Position numbers and translations under genes: made by a program | Notes under the pieces: generated by a model | What the model saw: the letters and a program-made list of their open reading frames with translations, nothing else | Databases searched by the model: none | What the model was told of the DNA's origin: nothing | Origin: Thermopetrobacter sp964430935 | GTDB lineage: Bacteria; Pseudomonadota; Alphaproteobacteria; Rhizobiales; Aestuariivirgaceae | DNA length: 35,877 bases | Direction: 5' to 3' | NCBI GenBank assembly: GCA_964430935.1 | Contig: CAYSHK010000061.1 | Span: forward strand, 1 to 35,877 | In this document: one piece after another, positions 25,624 through 33,321 of the stretch | Layout of the letters: every line of letters begins with the position of its first letter | Numbering within the stretch: position 1 is the first letter of the stretch

Positions 25624-26076
25624 TCAGCGGCCGAAAAGACGTTCCAGAAGGGACGCCGCGCCCGAGCGCCGCCGTGACGTGTCCATCTCCGCCGCGGTTT
25701 CCTCCTCCCCGGCCACCGGCCGCATTCTGGACACCGTCCACCTCGGCCGGATGGCGCCGGAACAGCCGCACGATGTTCCCATCTTGCGGGGATCGAATAT
25801 CTTCAGAAAGGAAGGGGCCTCCTGGTCGTCCACGTAGAGGAATCCGCAATACTCCTCCCTGTGACGGCGGCGCAGGAAATCCTCGGTTTCCTCCAGCCAT
25901 GCCAGGAATTCCGCTCCGGGCATGGGGGCGTCCGGCAGCGCGGACCTTCCGAAATCCCGGACGTACCAGCCCTCCGGATCATTGCGGAGATGGTCCCAGA
26001 TGCGGGCGAACCGGTCCCATTGGAGGATGCCGTAGAGACGGCCGGAAAAAAGCGCCAGATAGTCTCCTCGAGACAT
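25624..26076 (-). CDS. uncharacterised protein, FNR-box controlled
   Basis: A 150-residue soluble protein that I cannot assign to a named family. It begins MSRGDYLALFSGRLYGILQW and has an acidic/aromatic middle. Near the C-terminus are REEYCGFLYVDD (C77) and MGTSCGCSGAIRPRW (C103, C105), so a C...CxC set could bind a metal or be redox active. The C-terminal 30 residues are charged and likely disordered. The frame is open to 26178, but that would include the FNR-type box. The ATG at 26076 has GGGAG five bases upstream and is preferred. It lies just upstream of the DNR-like gene on the same strand and appears to be under FNR-type control. Confidence 0.75.
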   Translation of the reverse strand: MSRGDYLALFSGRLYGILQWDRFARIWDHLRNDPEGWYVRDFGRSALPDAPMPGAEFLAWLEETEDFLRRRHREEYCGFLYVDDQEAPSFLKIFDPRKMGTSCGCSGAIRPRWTVSRMRPVAGEEETAAEMDTSRRRSGAASLLERLFGR

Positions 26077-26158
26077 GCCTGCTCCCTCGCCTGCGCCCCC
26101 TTCCCCGGCCGTGCCGGCCGTTGTCGTCATGGGAGCGGTCGATTCCACGCCGCCCCAT

Positions 26159-26172
26159 TTGATCTGGATCAT
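26159..26172. promoter_or_regulatory. FNR/DNR-type box upstream of the uncharacterised gene
   Basis: On the minus strand it reads ATGAT-CCAG-ATCAA, one mismatch from TTGAT-N4-ATCAA, and its core matches the box at 9034. At class II spacing transcription would start near 26124, giving a leader of about 48 bases. The -10 (TCCCAT) is weak, as expected for activator dependence. Confidence 0.65.
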
Positions 26173-26175
26173 AGA

Positions 26176-26206
26176 CAAAAACGGCCCCGGCGCAAAGCCG
26201 GGGCCG
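26176..26206 (-). terminator. intrinsic terminator after the DUF2892 gene
   Basis: A perfect 10-bp GC stem (CGGCCCCGGC, 26182-26191; GCCGGGGCCG, 26197-26206) with loop GCAAA. On the minus strand it is followed at once by TTTTTG. It ends the arsR-DUF2892 transcript. Confidence 0.9.
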
Positions 26207-26235
26207 CATCGCGTTCCACAAGCGGGACGGTATCC

Positions 26236-26439
26236 TCACTTGAAACCGAGTTTCTTCAGGATCCTGGTCAGCGGACAGAAGCCCGTAATGCCCGCCTGGA
26301 AGAGATTGAGGCCCACGAAGGTGGTGAACCACAGCCAGGAGGGCTGGGCGAGATCGGCCTGCCCGAAGGCATGGGCGAGGCCGAGGCTGACGAGAATGAA
26401 AAGACCCGCCAGGGTCATGGTCATGCCTTGTGCGGTCAT
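26236..26439 (-). CDS. DUF2892 (YgaP-type) small membrane protein
   Basis: A 67-residue two-helix membrane protein of the DUF2892 family, the transmembrane part found in the rhodanese YgaP. MTLAGLFILVSLGLAHAF forms the first helix and WLWFTTFVGLNLFQAGITGFC the second, ending with the typical GFCPLTRILKKLG. The start ATG at 26439 has GGAG eight bases upstream. It is probably co-transcribed with the ArsR-family gene upstream and ends at a strong terminator. Such genes often accompany sulfur- or arsenic-responsive regulators; the exact role is unknown. Confidence 0.85.
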   Translation of the reverse strand: MTAQGMTMTLAGLFILVSLGLAHAFGQADLAQPSWLWFTTFVGLNLFQAGITGFCPLTRILKKLGFK

Positions 26440-26471
26440 GATGGCTACTCCATATCCAAAGTCGTTCCCCT

Positions 26472-26816
26472 TCAGGCGGCCGACCTGTCCGGCCGCCCCT
26501 CCATGTTCTGCAGACGCCTGAAATCCTCCCGGAACCGCTCGTCCTCCTCCAGCCCGAGCATGGCGGCCCGGATGATTTCCAGCTTCCACGGCTCCATGGT
26601 CTCCAGCAGGCGGTAGTGCACCCACTGCGCCTGCCGCCGAACCCCGGCCACACCCGCATCGCGAAGATACGCCAGATGCCTCGACACCTTGGGTTGCGAA
26701 AGCTGCAGCGCATGCACAAGCTCGCAGACCGAAAGTTCGTCCTCTCTGGCCAGCAGCATCACGATGCGCAGCCGGGTTTCGTCGGAAAGAGCCTGGAAGA
26801 AATGCGTGTGCGACAT
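26472..26816 (-). CDS. ArsR-family transcription regulator
   Basis: A 114-residue winged-helix repressor. HFFQALSDETRLRIVMLLAREDELSVCELVHAL and LSQPKVSRHLAYLRDAGVAGVRRQAQWVHYRL form the ArsR fold. The usual metal-binding CxC of arsenic sensors is reduced to a single cysteine (C31), so the signal is not clear. The start codon is at, or within a base or two of, the predicted transcription start (see the promoter entry), and no useful ribosome site precedes it, suggesting a leaderless mRNA. Two overlapping inverted repeats cover its promoter, consistent with autorepression. Confidence 0.88.
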   Translation of the reverse strand: MSHTHFFQALSDETRLRIVMLLAREDELSVCELVHALQLSQPKVSRHLAYLRDAGVAGVRRQAQWVHYRLLETMEPWKLEIIRAAMLGLEEDERFREDFRRLQNMEGRPDRSAA

Positions 26817-26822
26817 GCCCCC

Positions 26823-26857
26823 TATATGAGGACATGCTCATATGCCGTCAAGCATAT
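26823..26857 (-). promoter_or_regulatory. promoter with tandem ArsR-type operators
   Basis: Minus-strand -35 TTGACG (26846-26851) and -10 CATATA (26823-26828) with 17 bases between. Operator 1 is ATATGAG-N6-CTCATAT (26824-26843), perfect 7-bp arms. Operator 2 is ATATGC-N6-GCATAT (26840-26857), perfect 6-bp arms. Together they span the whole promoter, so binding should block RNA polymerase. The 26824 type of site recurs near soxX and the FadL-like gene. Confidence 0.75.
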
Positions 26858-26888
26858 ATGCCGGCCACTTTGCCGCAGCGCGGAAACG

Positions 26889-27203
26889 TCAGGAGGCGCA
26901 ATAGATTTCGTGCAGAACATCCATGATCGAAAAGACTTCCGCACTGGCGATCTGATAGTAGATCTCCTTTCCCTGTCTGCGGGTCGTCACGAGATGCTCG
27001 GCGCGCAGTCTCTGCAGCTGCTGGGAGACGGCGGCCTGCCTCTGCCCCAGCGCACGGGCGATCTGGCCCACCGATTTCTCGCCATCCAGCAGCAGACACA
27101 GTATGCGCAGCCGCATCTCGTGCGAAAGCGTCTTGAGAAATTCGCTGGCGCGTCCCGCACCTCTTTCCATTTCCTCCGGCGGTATGCGGACCGGCGTCTT
27201 CAT
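26889..27203 (-). CDS. ArsR-family persulfide/thiosulfate sensor (BigR/SqrR/SoxR-like)
   Basis: A 104-residue ArsR-family repressor with the fold FLKTLSHEMRLRILCLLLDGEKSVGQIARAL and QAAVSQQLQRLRAEHLVTTRRQGKEIYYQI. C36 and C102 are 66 residues apart, the same as the redox pair in SqrR (C41/C107), which forms a polysulfide bridge and releases DNA. It lies at the end of the sox genes on the same strand, 15 bases after the thioredoxin gene, so it is probably co-transcribed. A role as the sox repressor (SoxR) is the natural inference. Confidence 0.9.
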   Translation of the reverse strand: MKTPVRIPPEEMERGAGRASEFLKTLSHEMRLRILCLLLDGEKSVGQIARALGQRQAAVSQQLQRLRAEHLVTTRRQGKEIYYQIASAEVFSIMDVLHEIYCAS

Positions 27204-27218
27204 GGCGTTTCCCCCGAT

Positions 27219-27650
27219 TCATTCCGTCTTCTTTCCGTTTTTCCGCACGTCGTCCCCGCGCTTCTTCATCTTCCCGATCAGCGCATCGAGACCGATCCAG
27301 AACGCCTCCTCGTTCTGGTAGCCCTCCATGCGCCCCACCTCCTTTCCGTCGTCGTCCAGCAGGACGAAGGTCGGCGACCAGACGAGCCCCTTGATGTGCT
27401 TCAGGTCCTCCGGGCGCTTCCCGTCCATGTCGACGATGCGCAAGGGCGCGATCCTTCCCTCGTCCGTCTTGTGGTAGAAAACGCCGATGTCCTTCTTCCA
27501 GCGGACGCACCACGGACAGTACTTCCGTTCGAACATGACGAGCTGGGCGGCGCGGGCCGACGTCCCCGGCCATGCGGCCGCGCCGGCGAGCACGACCAGG
27601 GCCATCAGCATTCCGACGGCCATCCGGAAGCCCCTGACATGATCCATCAT
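27219..27650 (-). CDS. periplasmic thioredoxin-like protein (SoxS/SoxW type)
   Basis: A 143-residue thioredoxin-fold protein with an N-terminal signal peptide (about 8-35) and redox motif CPWC (C45, C48). WSPTFVLLDDDGKEVGRMEGY shows the cis-proline region of the fold. In Paracoccus, SoxS keeps SoxY in its active reduced form; the same role is inferred from position at the end of the sox operon. The start overlaps the soxD stop by ATGA. The C-terminus is very basic (KMKKRGDDVRKNGKKTE). Confidence 0.87.
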   Translation of the reverse strand: MMDHVRGFRMAVGMLMALVVLAGAAAWPGTSARAAQLVMFERKYCPWCVRWKKDIGVFYHKTDEGRIAPLRIVDMDGKRPEDLKHIKGLVWSPTFVLLDDDGKEVGRMEGYQNEEAFWIGLDALIGKMKKRGDDVRKNGKKTE

Positions 27651-28267
27651 TCGCCCTCCTCCCTACGGGCACGCGATACGATCCGCGGCGGTCTGCGGCA
27701 GTCCGACATGCAGCGCACCGCCGGGCGGCGGGGCCTGTCGTCCGGCAGGAAACCGCCGCGGTTGGGCATCTCCACCGCCGGCAGCGACTTCCCGTCGGCC
27801 ACGAAATCATCCTCCACGATGCCGTTGGCGTTGAGGATGAAGGCGGTGAGCGCGTAGGTCTCGTCCGCCGTGAGCGTCGCCGCGTGCCCGAAGGGCATGG
27901 CACGGCGCACATAGTCGAACACCGTCGGCGCATGGGGCCAGAAGGACCCCACGGTCCGGCGGGGGCGATCCGTGGCGAGCGTCCCCTCCCCGCCGATCAG
28001 CGCCGGCATGCGCCCGACGCCCTCTCCGAACTCGCCGTGACACGCGGCGCATTTCTCCGCATACAGCGCCTCCCCCCGCTCCACGGATCCGGAGCCCGCG
28101 GGAAGACCGGCCCCATCGGCGCGCACGTCGAGATCCAGGGCGGCGATCTCCTCCGGCGTCGCCGGGCGGCCGGGCCCGTCCCCGGCCCGCGACGCGGCGC
28201 CCAGGGCGAGAAAGGCGGCCAGTGCCACCAGGGATGCCGGGACGGCGCGTTCAATCCAGCTGGACAT
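27647..28267 (-). CDS. soxD: SoxD, cytochrome c subunit of sulfane dehydrogenase
   Basis: Haem c partner of SoxC in the periplasmic sulfane dehydrogenase Sox(CD)2. A signal peptide is followed by one haem site, CAACH (C73, C76, H77), with a likely methionine ligand in RRAMPFGHA. The C-terminal EMPNRGGFLPDDRP...RCMSDC is typical of SoxD. At 206 residues it is much shorter than the di-haem Paracoccus SoxD (about 384) and has a single haem, so it is the short mono-haem form. It overlaps soxC by 17 bases. Confidence 0.9.
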   Translation of the reverse strand: MSSWIERAVPASLVALAAFLALGAASRAGDGPGRPATPEEIAALDLDVRADGAGLPAGSGSVERGEALYAEKCAACHGEFGEGVGRMPALIGGEGTLATDRPRRTVGSFWPHAPTVFDYVRRAMPFGHAATLTADETYALTAFILNANGIVEDDFVADGKSLPAVEMPNRGGFLPDDRPRRPAVRCMSDCRRPPRIVSRARREEGE

Positions 28268-29501
28268 GCGTCACCTCCCCCGTCCCGGCCACGTGCCAGG
28301 TGGTGATGGAATTGTTGTGGTAGATGCCCGTCTCCCCCTTGTTCCGCCGGTTCGTGGCATGGTCCGGCTGCACGTAGCCGGTTTCGTCCACGGCGCGGGA
28401 CTGGAGAAGCATCTCCTCCCCGTTCCATTCGAAGGGCAGACGGAACCGGGTGAGACACTTCGGCAGCACGGGTTCCTCCAGTTGCGCCTCGCGCCAGTTC
28501 ACGCCTCCATCGAAGGAGACGTCCACCGCCGTTATGCGCCCACGGCCCGACCAGGCCAGACCGGAGAGCTGGTGCACCCCTTTCCGCTTCAGGGGATTTT
28601 CCGGACAGGGATCCGTGATGACCGAATTGGCCTCCATCTCGAGGCTGAAGAGACGCGCCACGCCGTCGGGGCGGAGATCGGAGTAGCGTGCCGTCTCCTC
28701 GCGGGTCATCCACGGGGCGTCGCCGACCTCGATGCGGGCCAGCCACTTCACAGAGGCCGCTCCCTCGCAGCCGGGCACCAGCAGGCGGAGCGGATAGCCC
28801 TGTTCGGGGCGCAGCGCCTCGCCATTCTGCGCGAAGACGAGAAGGCAGTCGTCCATGGCCCGTTCCAGAGGCAGCGAACGGGCGTATCCGGCCCCGTCGG
28901 CGCTTTCGCAGAGCAACCATTTCGCCCCCTCCTTCACGCCGCACCGGCGGAGCACGTCGCGCAGCAGCACGCCGGTCCACTGGCAGCATGCGATCATGCC
29001 GTGGGTGAACTGCACCGCGTCGTTCTGCGCGCCGCGCCATTCCAGGGCGCCATTGCCGGCGCACTCGAGGAAATGGAAGCGCGAATGTCTCGGAAAGCGC
29101 TTCAGATCCTCCATGTCGAAGATGAGCGGACGCTCCACCATTCCGTGGACCAGCAACCGGTGCGCGTCCGGCGCGATATCCGGAGCCCCCGCGTGATGGC
29201 GCTCGAAATGCAGGCCGTTGGGCGTGACGATTCCCTCCAGCGCATGCAGCGGAGTGAAGCTGACGGCGGATTCCGTCGTCGGATTCATCCATGGGATGAA
29301 ACGGCGCACGACCTTTTCCTCATGGGGAGACGGAAGGCCGTAGGGGCGCGCATCCACTCCGGCGCCTAGACCGCTGCGGGTCCTCGGGAGGGCGGCCCGG
29401 GCGCCCGGGACGAGAGCGCCGGCCCCGGCGCCCAGTGCGCCAAGGCCGGCGGCTCTCATCAACATCCGGCGGGTGATTCTGCTTTTCATTCCGGGCGTCA
29501 T
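28251..29501 (-). CDS. soxC: SoxC, molybdenum subunit of sulfane dehydrogenase
   Basis: Molybdopterin enzyme of the sulfite oxidase family that oxidises SoxY-bound sulfane sulfur. The 416 residues start with a twin-arginine leader (RRMLMRAAGLGALGAGAGALV). The Mo-ligand cysteine is C147 in FLECAGNG. The Mo-binding and dimerisation domains follow (PLRLLVPGCEGAASVKWL; AVDVSFDGGVNW). The C-terminal HVAGTGEVTHVQLD matches SoxC rather than SorA. An alternative start at 29489 is possible. It overlaps soxD; soxCD let the cell oxidise thiosulfate fully without sulfur globules. Confidence 0.95.
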   Translation of the reverse strand: MTPGMKSRITRRMLMRAAGLGALGAGAGALVPGARAALPRTRSGLGAGVDARPYGLPSPHEEKVVRRFIPWMNPTTESAVSFTPLHALEGIVTPNGLHFERHHAGAPDIAPDAHRLLVHGMVERPLIFDMEDLKRFPRHSRFHFLECAGNGALEWRGAQNDAVQFTHGMIACCQWTGVLLRDVLRRCGVKEGAKWLLCESADGAGYARSLPLERAMDDCLLVFAQNGEALRPEQGYPLRLLVPGCEGAASVKWLARIEVGDAPWMTREETARYSDLRPDGVARLFSLEMEANSVITDPCPENPLKRKGVHQLSGLAWSGRGRITAVDVSFDGGVNWREAQLEEPVLPKCLTRFRLPFEWNGEEMLLQSRAVDETGYVQPDHATNRRNKGETGIYHNNSITTWHVAGTGEVTHVQLD

Positions 29502-29553
29502 TTCCTCCCTGCCCTCCTCCTTCGGTCGGGAAGGCGTCAGACCTGGGCCTGGC

Positions 29554-31248
29554 CTACTCCGTCACCAGCCGGATATCGGTGTTCGGCTTGATGTCGATCA
29601 CCTTCTTCTCGCGGATGTAGTCCTTGACGATCTCCCAGATGGGCGGTCCCTCCGTACCCTCGTTCACGGAGGCCCAACCGGCCACCACGTATTTCTTCGC
29701 AGGGTCGATGGGCTCTCCGGTCCTGCTCAGGCGCAGGTTCTGGATCCGCTGCCCCATCGGCTTGAAGGGATGCAGGTCGTAGGCGATACCGCCGGAGCGG
29801 ACCATGTCGCCGCCCTGCTGGTAGTAGGGATCCGGGTTGTAGAGATTGTCGCAGACGTCCTCGAGGATGTCCTTGAGCATCTTGCCGGTCATCTCGGTGC
29901 GGTAGGCGTTGGGATAGGTGATGGCCGTCTGCGAATAGACGTCGTCGGCCAGGATGTCGGATCCTGGTATCAGGGACGGTCCCCACCGGAATCCGGGCGA
30001 AAGGGCGATCTCCGCATCGCGCTTCTCCATCAGGGCCGCGCAGATCAGATCGTCGAACGTGCCGTTGATGTTGCCCCGCCTGTAGAGCGCCCCCTTCGTC
30101 GTGCCGAGCTTCTCGGTCACGTCCGGGAGATACGGCTCGCGCACCTTCCTGATGAACTCGGCCATTTCCGGATCCGGCGTGATGGCGTCGGAGAACACCG
30201 GCATGAGCTTGTAGGAATAGTCCACCATGCGGCCGTCCTTCACCTCCACGTCGAGGCGGGAGACGAACTTTCCGGAACAGCCCGAGGAGACGATGATCGT
30301 ACCGCCGACCTTCACCACGTCGGGCAGCGCATCGTGGGTGTGGCCGGAGAGGATCACGTCGATGCCCTTCACGCGGCGGGCCATCTTGCGGTCCACGTCG
30401 AAACCGTTGTGGGAGAGCATCACCACCAGCTCCGCCCCGGCCGCGCGCGCGTCCTCGACATGCTTCTGCATCATCTTCTCGCGGATGCCGAAGGACCAGC
30501 TGGGAATCTTGTAGCGGGGGTTCGCCACCGGAGTGTACGGGAAGGCCTGCCCGATCACCGCGACCTTGACGCCGCCGCGCTCGAAGATCTCGAAGGCCTT
30601 GAAGACCGGCTCCTCCCATTCGGTGTTGATCACGTTGCCGGCGAGGAACGGGAACTTCAGCTTCTCCACCAGTTCGTTGACGCGATCCTCTCCGTAGGTG
30701 AACTCCCAGTGCGCCGTCATGGCGTCGGTGCCCAGCATGTTCATGCAGTCCACCATGTCCTGACCGCCGGTCTGGAGCGCCGTCCAGGATCCCTGCCAGG
30801 TGTCGCCGCCGTCGAGCAGCAGGCATTTGCCCGGCCGCTCCGCGCGGATCGCCTTCACCAGCGTCGCCACCCGGTCCATGCCGCCGACGCGCCCGTAGGT
30901 GCGGGCCAGGTTCTCGAAATCGAGATACGTCAGGGCGTAGGCCTCGGGCGTGCCGCGTTTGATGTGGTAGTACTTCAGGAAGTCCTCGCCGGTCAGATGC
31001 GGCGGCAGGCCCATCACCTCGCCCACGCCGATGTTCACGCTGGGCTCGCGGAAATAGATGGGATTGAGCTGCGCGTGGATGTCCGTCAGATGGATCAGGG
31101 TGACCTGCCCCTTGGGCTCGAATTTCAGGATGTCGTCCTGGGTGATGGACTTTTCCGCCACCGCCGAGCGGAGAGCGGAGACCGAACCGCCGGTCATTGC
31201 GAGCGCCGCAAGGGTCAGCTGGATGAAGTCCCGTCTGTGAATGAGCAC
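29554..31248 (-). CDS. soxB: SoxB, thiosulfohydrolase
   Basis: Periplasmic metallo-hydrolase that releases sulfate from SoxY-bound S-thiosulfonate. The 564-residue protein has a Tat leader (HRRDFIQLTLAALAM) and the 5'-nucleotidase-like metal motifs LTDIHAQL (D56, H58), LDGGDTWQG, LSHNGFD and LSGHTHD for the dimanganese site. It starts with GTG; AGGA lies eight bases upstream. A gap of 243 bases separates it from soxA and contains a strong hairpin, so soxB may be expressed at a different level from soxXYZA. Confidence 0.96.
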   Translation of the reverse strand: MLIHRRDFIQLTLAALAMTGGSVSALRSAVAEKSITQDDILKFEPKGQVTLIHLTDIHAQLNPIYFREPSVNIGVGEVMGLPPHLTGEDFLKYYHIKRGTPEAYALTYLDFENLARTYGRVGGMDRVATLVKAIRAERPGKCLLLDGGDTWQGSWTALQTGGQDMVDCMNMLGTDAMTAHWEFTYGEDRVNELVEKLKFPFLAGNVINTEWEEPVFKAFEIFERGGVKVAVIGQAFPYTPVANPRYKIPSWSFGIREKMMQKHVEDARAAGAELVVMLSHNGFDVDRKMARRVKGIDVILSGHTHDALPDVVKVGGTIIVSSGCSGKFVSRLDVEVKDGRMVDYSYKLMPVFSDAITPDPEMAEFIRKVREPYLPDVTEKLGTTKGALYRRGNINGTFDDLICAALMEKRDAEIALSPGFRWGPSLIPGSDILADDVYSQTAITYPNAYRTEMTGKMLKDILEDVCDNLYNPDPYYQQGGDMVRSGGIAYDLHPFKPMGQRIQNLRLSRTGEPIDPAKKYVVAGWASVNEGTEGPPIWEIVKDYIREKKVIDIKPNTDIRLVTE

Positions 31249-31432
31249 TGTGCGTATCCTCGAATTTTTCTGCCGCGACCCGGCTGCCGCGACGCCCGCC
31301 GCATCCGGAATCCCGTGGACGCCATGCGGGCGCGCGCCGTCATGCGCGGGCCGTGCCGTGTTCCTCTTCCGGAGGCGTCCGCCGGGCGGCCCTCCGTGTT
31401 CCCCCCAGAAAATGTTCCAACGAATGGGTGGT

Positions 31433-31467
31433 CGGGAGGGGCCGGAACCGGTGACCGGCCCCTCCCG
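31433..31467. terminator. 13-bp hairpin between soxA and soxB
   Basis: GGGAGGGGCCGG (31434-31445) and CCGGCCCCTCCC (31455-31466) with a 9-base loop, plus one outer C-G pair. It starts 24 bases after the soxA stop on the minus strand and lacks a T tract. It could be a leaky terminator or an mRNA processing/stability element that sets soxXYZA against soxB. The remaining bases up to soxB show no gene. Confidence 0.6.
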
Positions 31468-31491
31468 GTTCGCTGTCGCTTTCCCGTTCCG

Positions 31492-32340
31492 TCAGCGCCG
31501 CACCGCCGGCACCTCCACCGGCAGTCCGCGCGAACGCCATTTCACGAATAGCTCGAGATTGACGTATTCGTCGGACCCGGCCTTGTAGGGTTGCGCCCGG
31601 ATCTGCTTGTTGCAGCCCTTGAAGCGGCGATGCAGGGAGCCGATCTTCTGCCACTTGAGACGGTAGGCGGGGAAGGCGCCTCCGCCACGTCCCTCGGAGA
31701 TCAGGTCGGCGCGGATGTACTGGCCGGCATGGTCGTAGTGACAGTGCTTGCAGGCCATGTCGAGCTGGCCGCGGCGCTTGAAGTATTCCTCCTTGCCCTT
31801 TTCGAAGAAGGGCGCGGCCGGGCCGTCGATCTTCACGTTCATCGGCATGCCGCGGGAGAGATAGCCGATGTAGGTGGTCATGGCGAGCAGGTCGTCGGAC
31901 TCCCATTTCCAGGCCTTGGCGCCCATGTTGGCCTCGCGGCAGCGGTTGATGCGCTGCTCCAGATTCTCCAGCTTGCCGAGCTCCTGCACGTACTTCGGAT
32001 AGACCGTGTAGACCCCCTTCATGGATTCCTCGGCGTCGCCGTGGCAGCTGGCGCAGGACTTGCCCGCCTTGCCATCCACCTTGTTCCACAGCTCCGCCCC
32101 CTTCTCCACCCACAGCATGCCGCCGTTGGCGAAGTCGTCATCCTGGATGGCGCGGGTCTCCGGATTGGAGAAGAGGTAGCCGGACTTGCGTCCCTCGACC
32201 TCGTACTTGCCCTTGCATTCCTCGCAGGCGCTGGCGGGAGCCGAAAAGCCGACCGCGAGGCCCGCGGCGAGCAGGAAGCCCGCGGCCGCAGCCGCCAGCT
32301 TCCCGCCGCCCATCGTCGTCTTCTTACCCTTCCTGGACAT
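31492..32340 (-). CDS. soxA: SoxA, di-haem cytochrome c of the SoxAX complex
   Basis: Catalytic subunit of SoxAX, which joins thiosulfate to SoxY by an oxidative disulfide bond. The 282 residues have a signal peptide (cut near ASA, residue 38). Two haem sites follow: CASCH (C96, C99, H100) and CKHCH (C197, C200, H201). The active-site cysteine ligand is C243 in RFKGCNKQIRAQPY, so this is the di-haem form. The frame opens at 32367, but GGGAGG before the ATG at 32340 supports the shorter start. Confidence 0.96.
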   Translation of the reverse strand: MSRKGKKTTMGGGKLAAAAAGFLLAAGLAVGFSAPASACEECKGKYEVEGRKSGYLFSNPETRAIQDDDFANGGMLWVEKGAELWNKVDGKAGKSCASCHGDAEESMKGVYTVYPKYVQELGKLENLEQRINRCREANMGAKAWKWESDDLLAMTTYIGYLSRGMPMNVKIDGPAAPFFEKGKEEYFKRRGQLDMACKHCHYDHAGQYIRADLISEGRGGGAFPAYRLKWQKIGSLHRRFKGCNKQIRAQPYKAGSDEYVNLELFVKWRSRGLPVEVPAVRR

Positions 32341-32404
32341 GTTTCCTCCCGATTGTCTCTTGTCCATGCGGTTCCGTCTGCTGCGGAATCCGTTCCGGCC
32401 GGCC

Positions 32405-32728
32405 TCAGCCGACTGTGATCTTCGCCGTGGCCTTGTATTCCTCGCCCTTCTCGTCGTGCCAGACGAACTCGAAGTCTCCGGACTTGTCGACCTTGCAGGT
32501 GAAGGCGCAGTAGGGATTGGCGGAGACGCCGCCCTCCCAGTCGGAGCTGAAGAAGACTTCGCCGTTGTACTTCGCCGTGAACTTGTCGATGATGTGCCGC
32601 GGGATCTTCTTGCCGGTCTTCTTGTCCTTGCGGTTGCCGGATTCCATCTTGTGCTTGATCAGCGTCTTGATGGTGATGACATCACCGGCCTTCGCCGTCT
32701 TGGGGACCTTCACGCGAGCTTTCGCCAT
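32405..32728 (-). CDS. soxZ: SoxZ, partner of the sulfur carrier SoxY
   Basis: Periplasmic beta-sandwich protein that forms the SoxYZ carrier. The 107-residue protein is ARVKVPKTAKAGDVITIKTLIKHKMESGNR..., with IPRHIIDKFTAKYNGEVFFSSDW and NPYCAFTCKVDKSG, all typical of SoxZ. It has no signal peptide, as is usual; it is exported bound to SoxY. The frame is open to 32791, but the ATG at 32728 fits the family and has AGGAG upstream. It follows soxY closely and precedes soxA. Confidence 0.95.
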   Translation of the reverse strand: MAKARVKVPKTAKAGDVITIKTLIKHKMESGNRKDKKTGKKIPRHIIDKFTAKYNGEVFFSSDWEGGVSANPYCAFTCKVDKSGDFEFVWHDEKGEEYKATAKITVG

Positions 32729-32795
32729 GTCGTCGTTCTCCTGAATTCGAATGTTCCGTTCGTATCCTCGCCGCCCGTTGCCGGGCATCACGCGA

Positions 32796-33269
32796 TCAGC
32801 CGCCGCAGCCGCCGATGGTCACCTTCACCGTGGTCTTGGTGATGTACCACTTGCCATCGGACATCTGCGCCACGGCGTAGACGTCCTGCGTGGTGGCCAT
32901 GCGGACGCGGATGGAGGCCCAGGCCTTGCCGGAACGCGGCGTGAAATGGAACGTGCAGATGTGCGGATACGGGTTCTTCGTGGAGATCACGGAGATGGAC
33001 TTGCAATAGTCCTGATCGGTCATCGGGCTGTCGGCCGAGACCTTGGTCGGCACCGTCGCGCCGTTCTCGGCGATCTCGGGCATTTCGATCTTCACCTTGC
33101 CCTCGGCCGGCTTGGCGCCGCCGGTGAGCTTCTCGATGAAGTCCATGGCCTGCTCGGGCGTGGCGTTGGCCAGGCTCGGCAGCCCCAGCCCCGCGAGCGC
33201 CGCGGCGGCCGTTCCCGCACCGATCATGAAGGTGCGGCGGTCGATGACCTCAATCCTCATTTTGCTCAT
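32796..33269 (-). CDS. soxY: SoxY, covalent sulfur carrier
   Basis: Periplasmic carrier on whose C-terminal cysteine thiosulfate sulfur is bound and processed. The 157-residue protein has a Tat leader (RRTFMIGAGTAAAALAG) and ends in VTIGGCGG with C155 on the flexible swinging arm, the definitive SoxY mark. A further cysteine pair sits in DYCKS and HICTF. It is the second gene of the sox operon, 52 bases after soxX. Confidence 0.97.
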   Translation of the reverse strand: MSKMRIEVIDRRTFMIGAGTAAAALAGLGLPSLANATPEQAMDFIEKLTGGAKPAEGKVKIEMPEIAENGATVPTKVSADSPMTDQDYCKSISVISTKNPYPHICTFHFTPRSGKAWASIRVRMATTQDVYAVAQMSDGKWYITKTTVKVTIGGCGG

Positions 33270-33321
33270 TCGCTCTGCTCCTTGGCTACTGTCGCTGTCT
33301 GCTCGGTTTGACCGGAATGCC

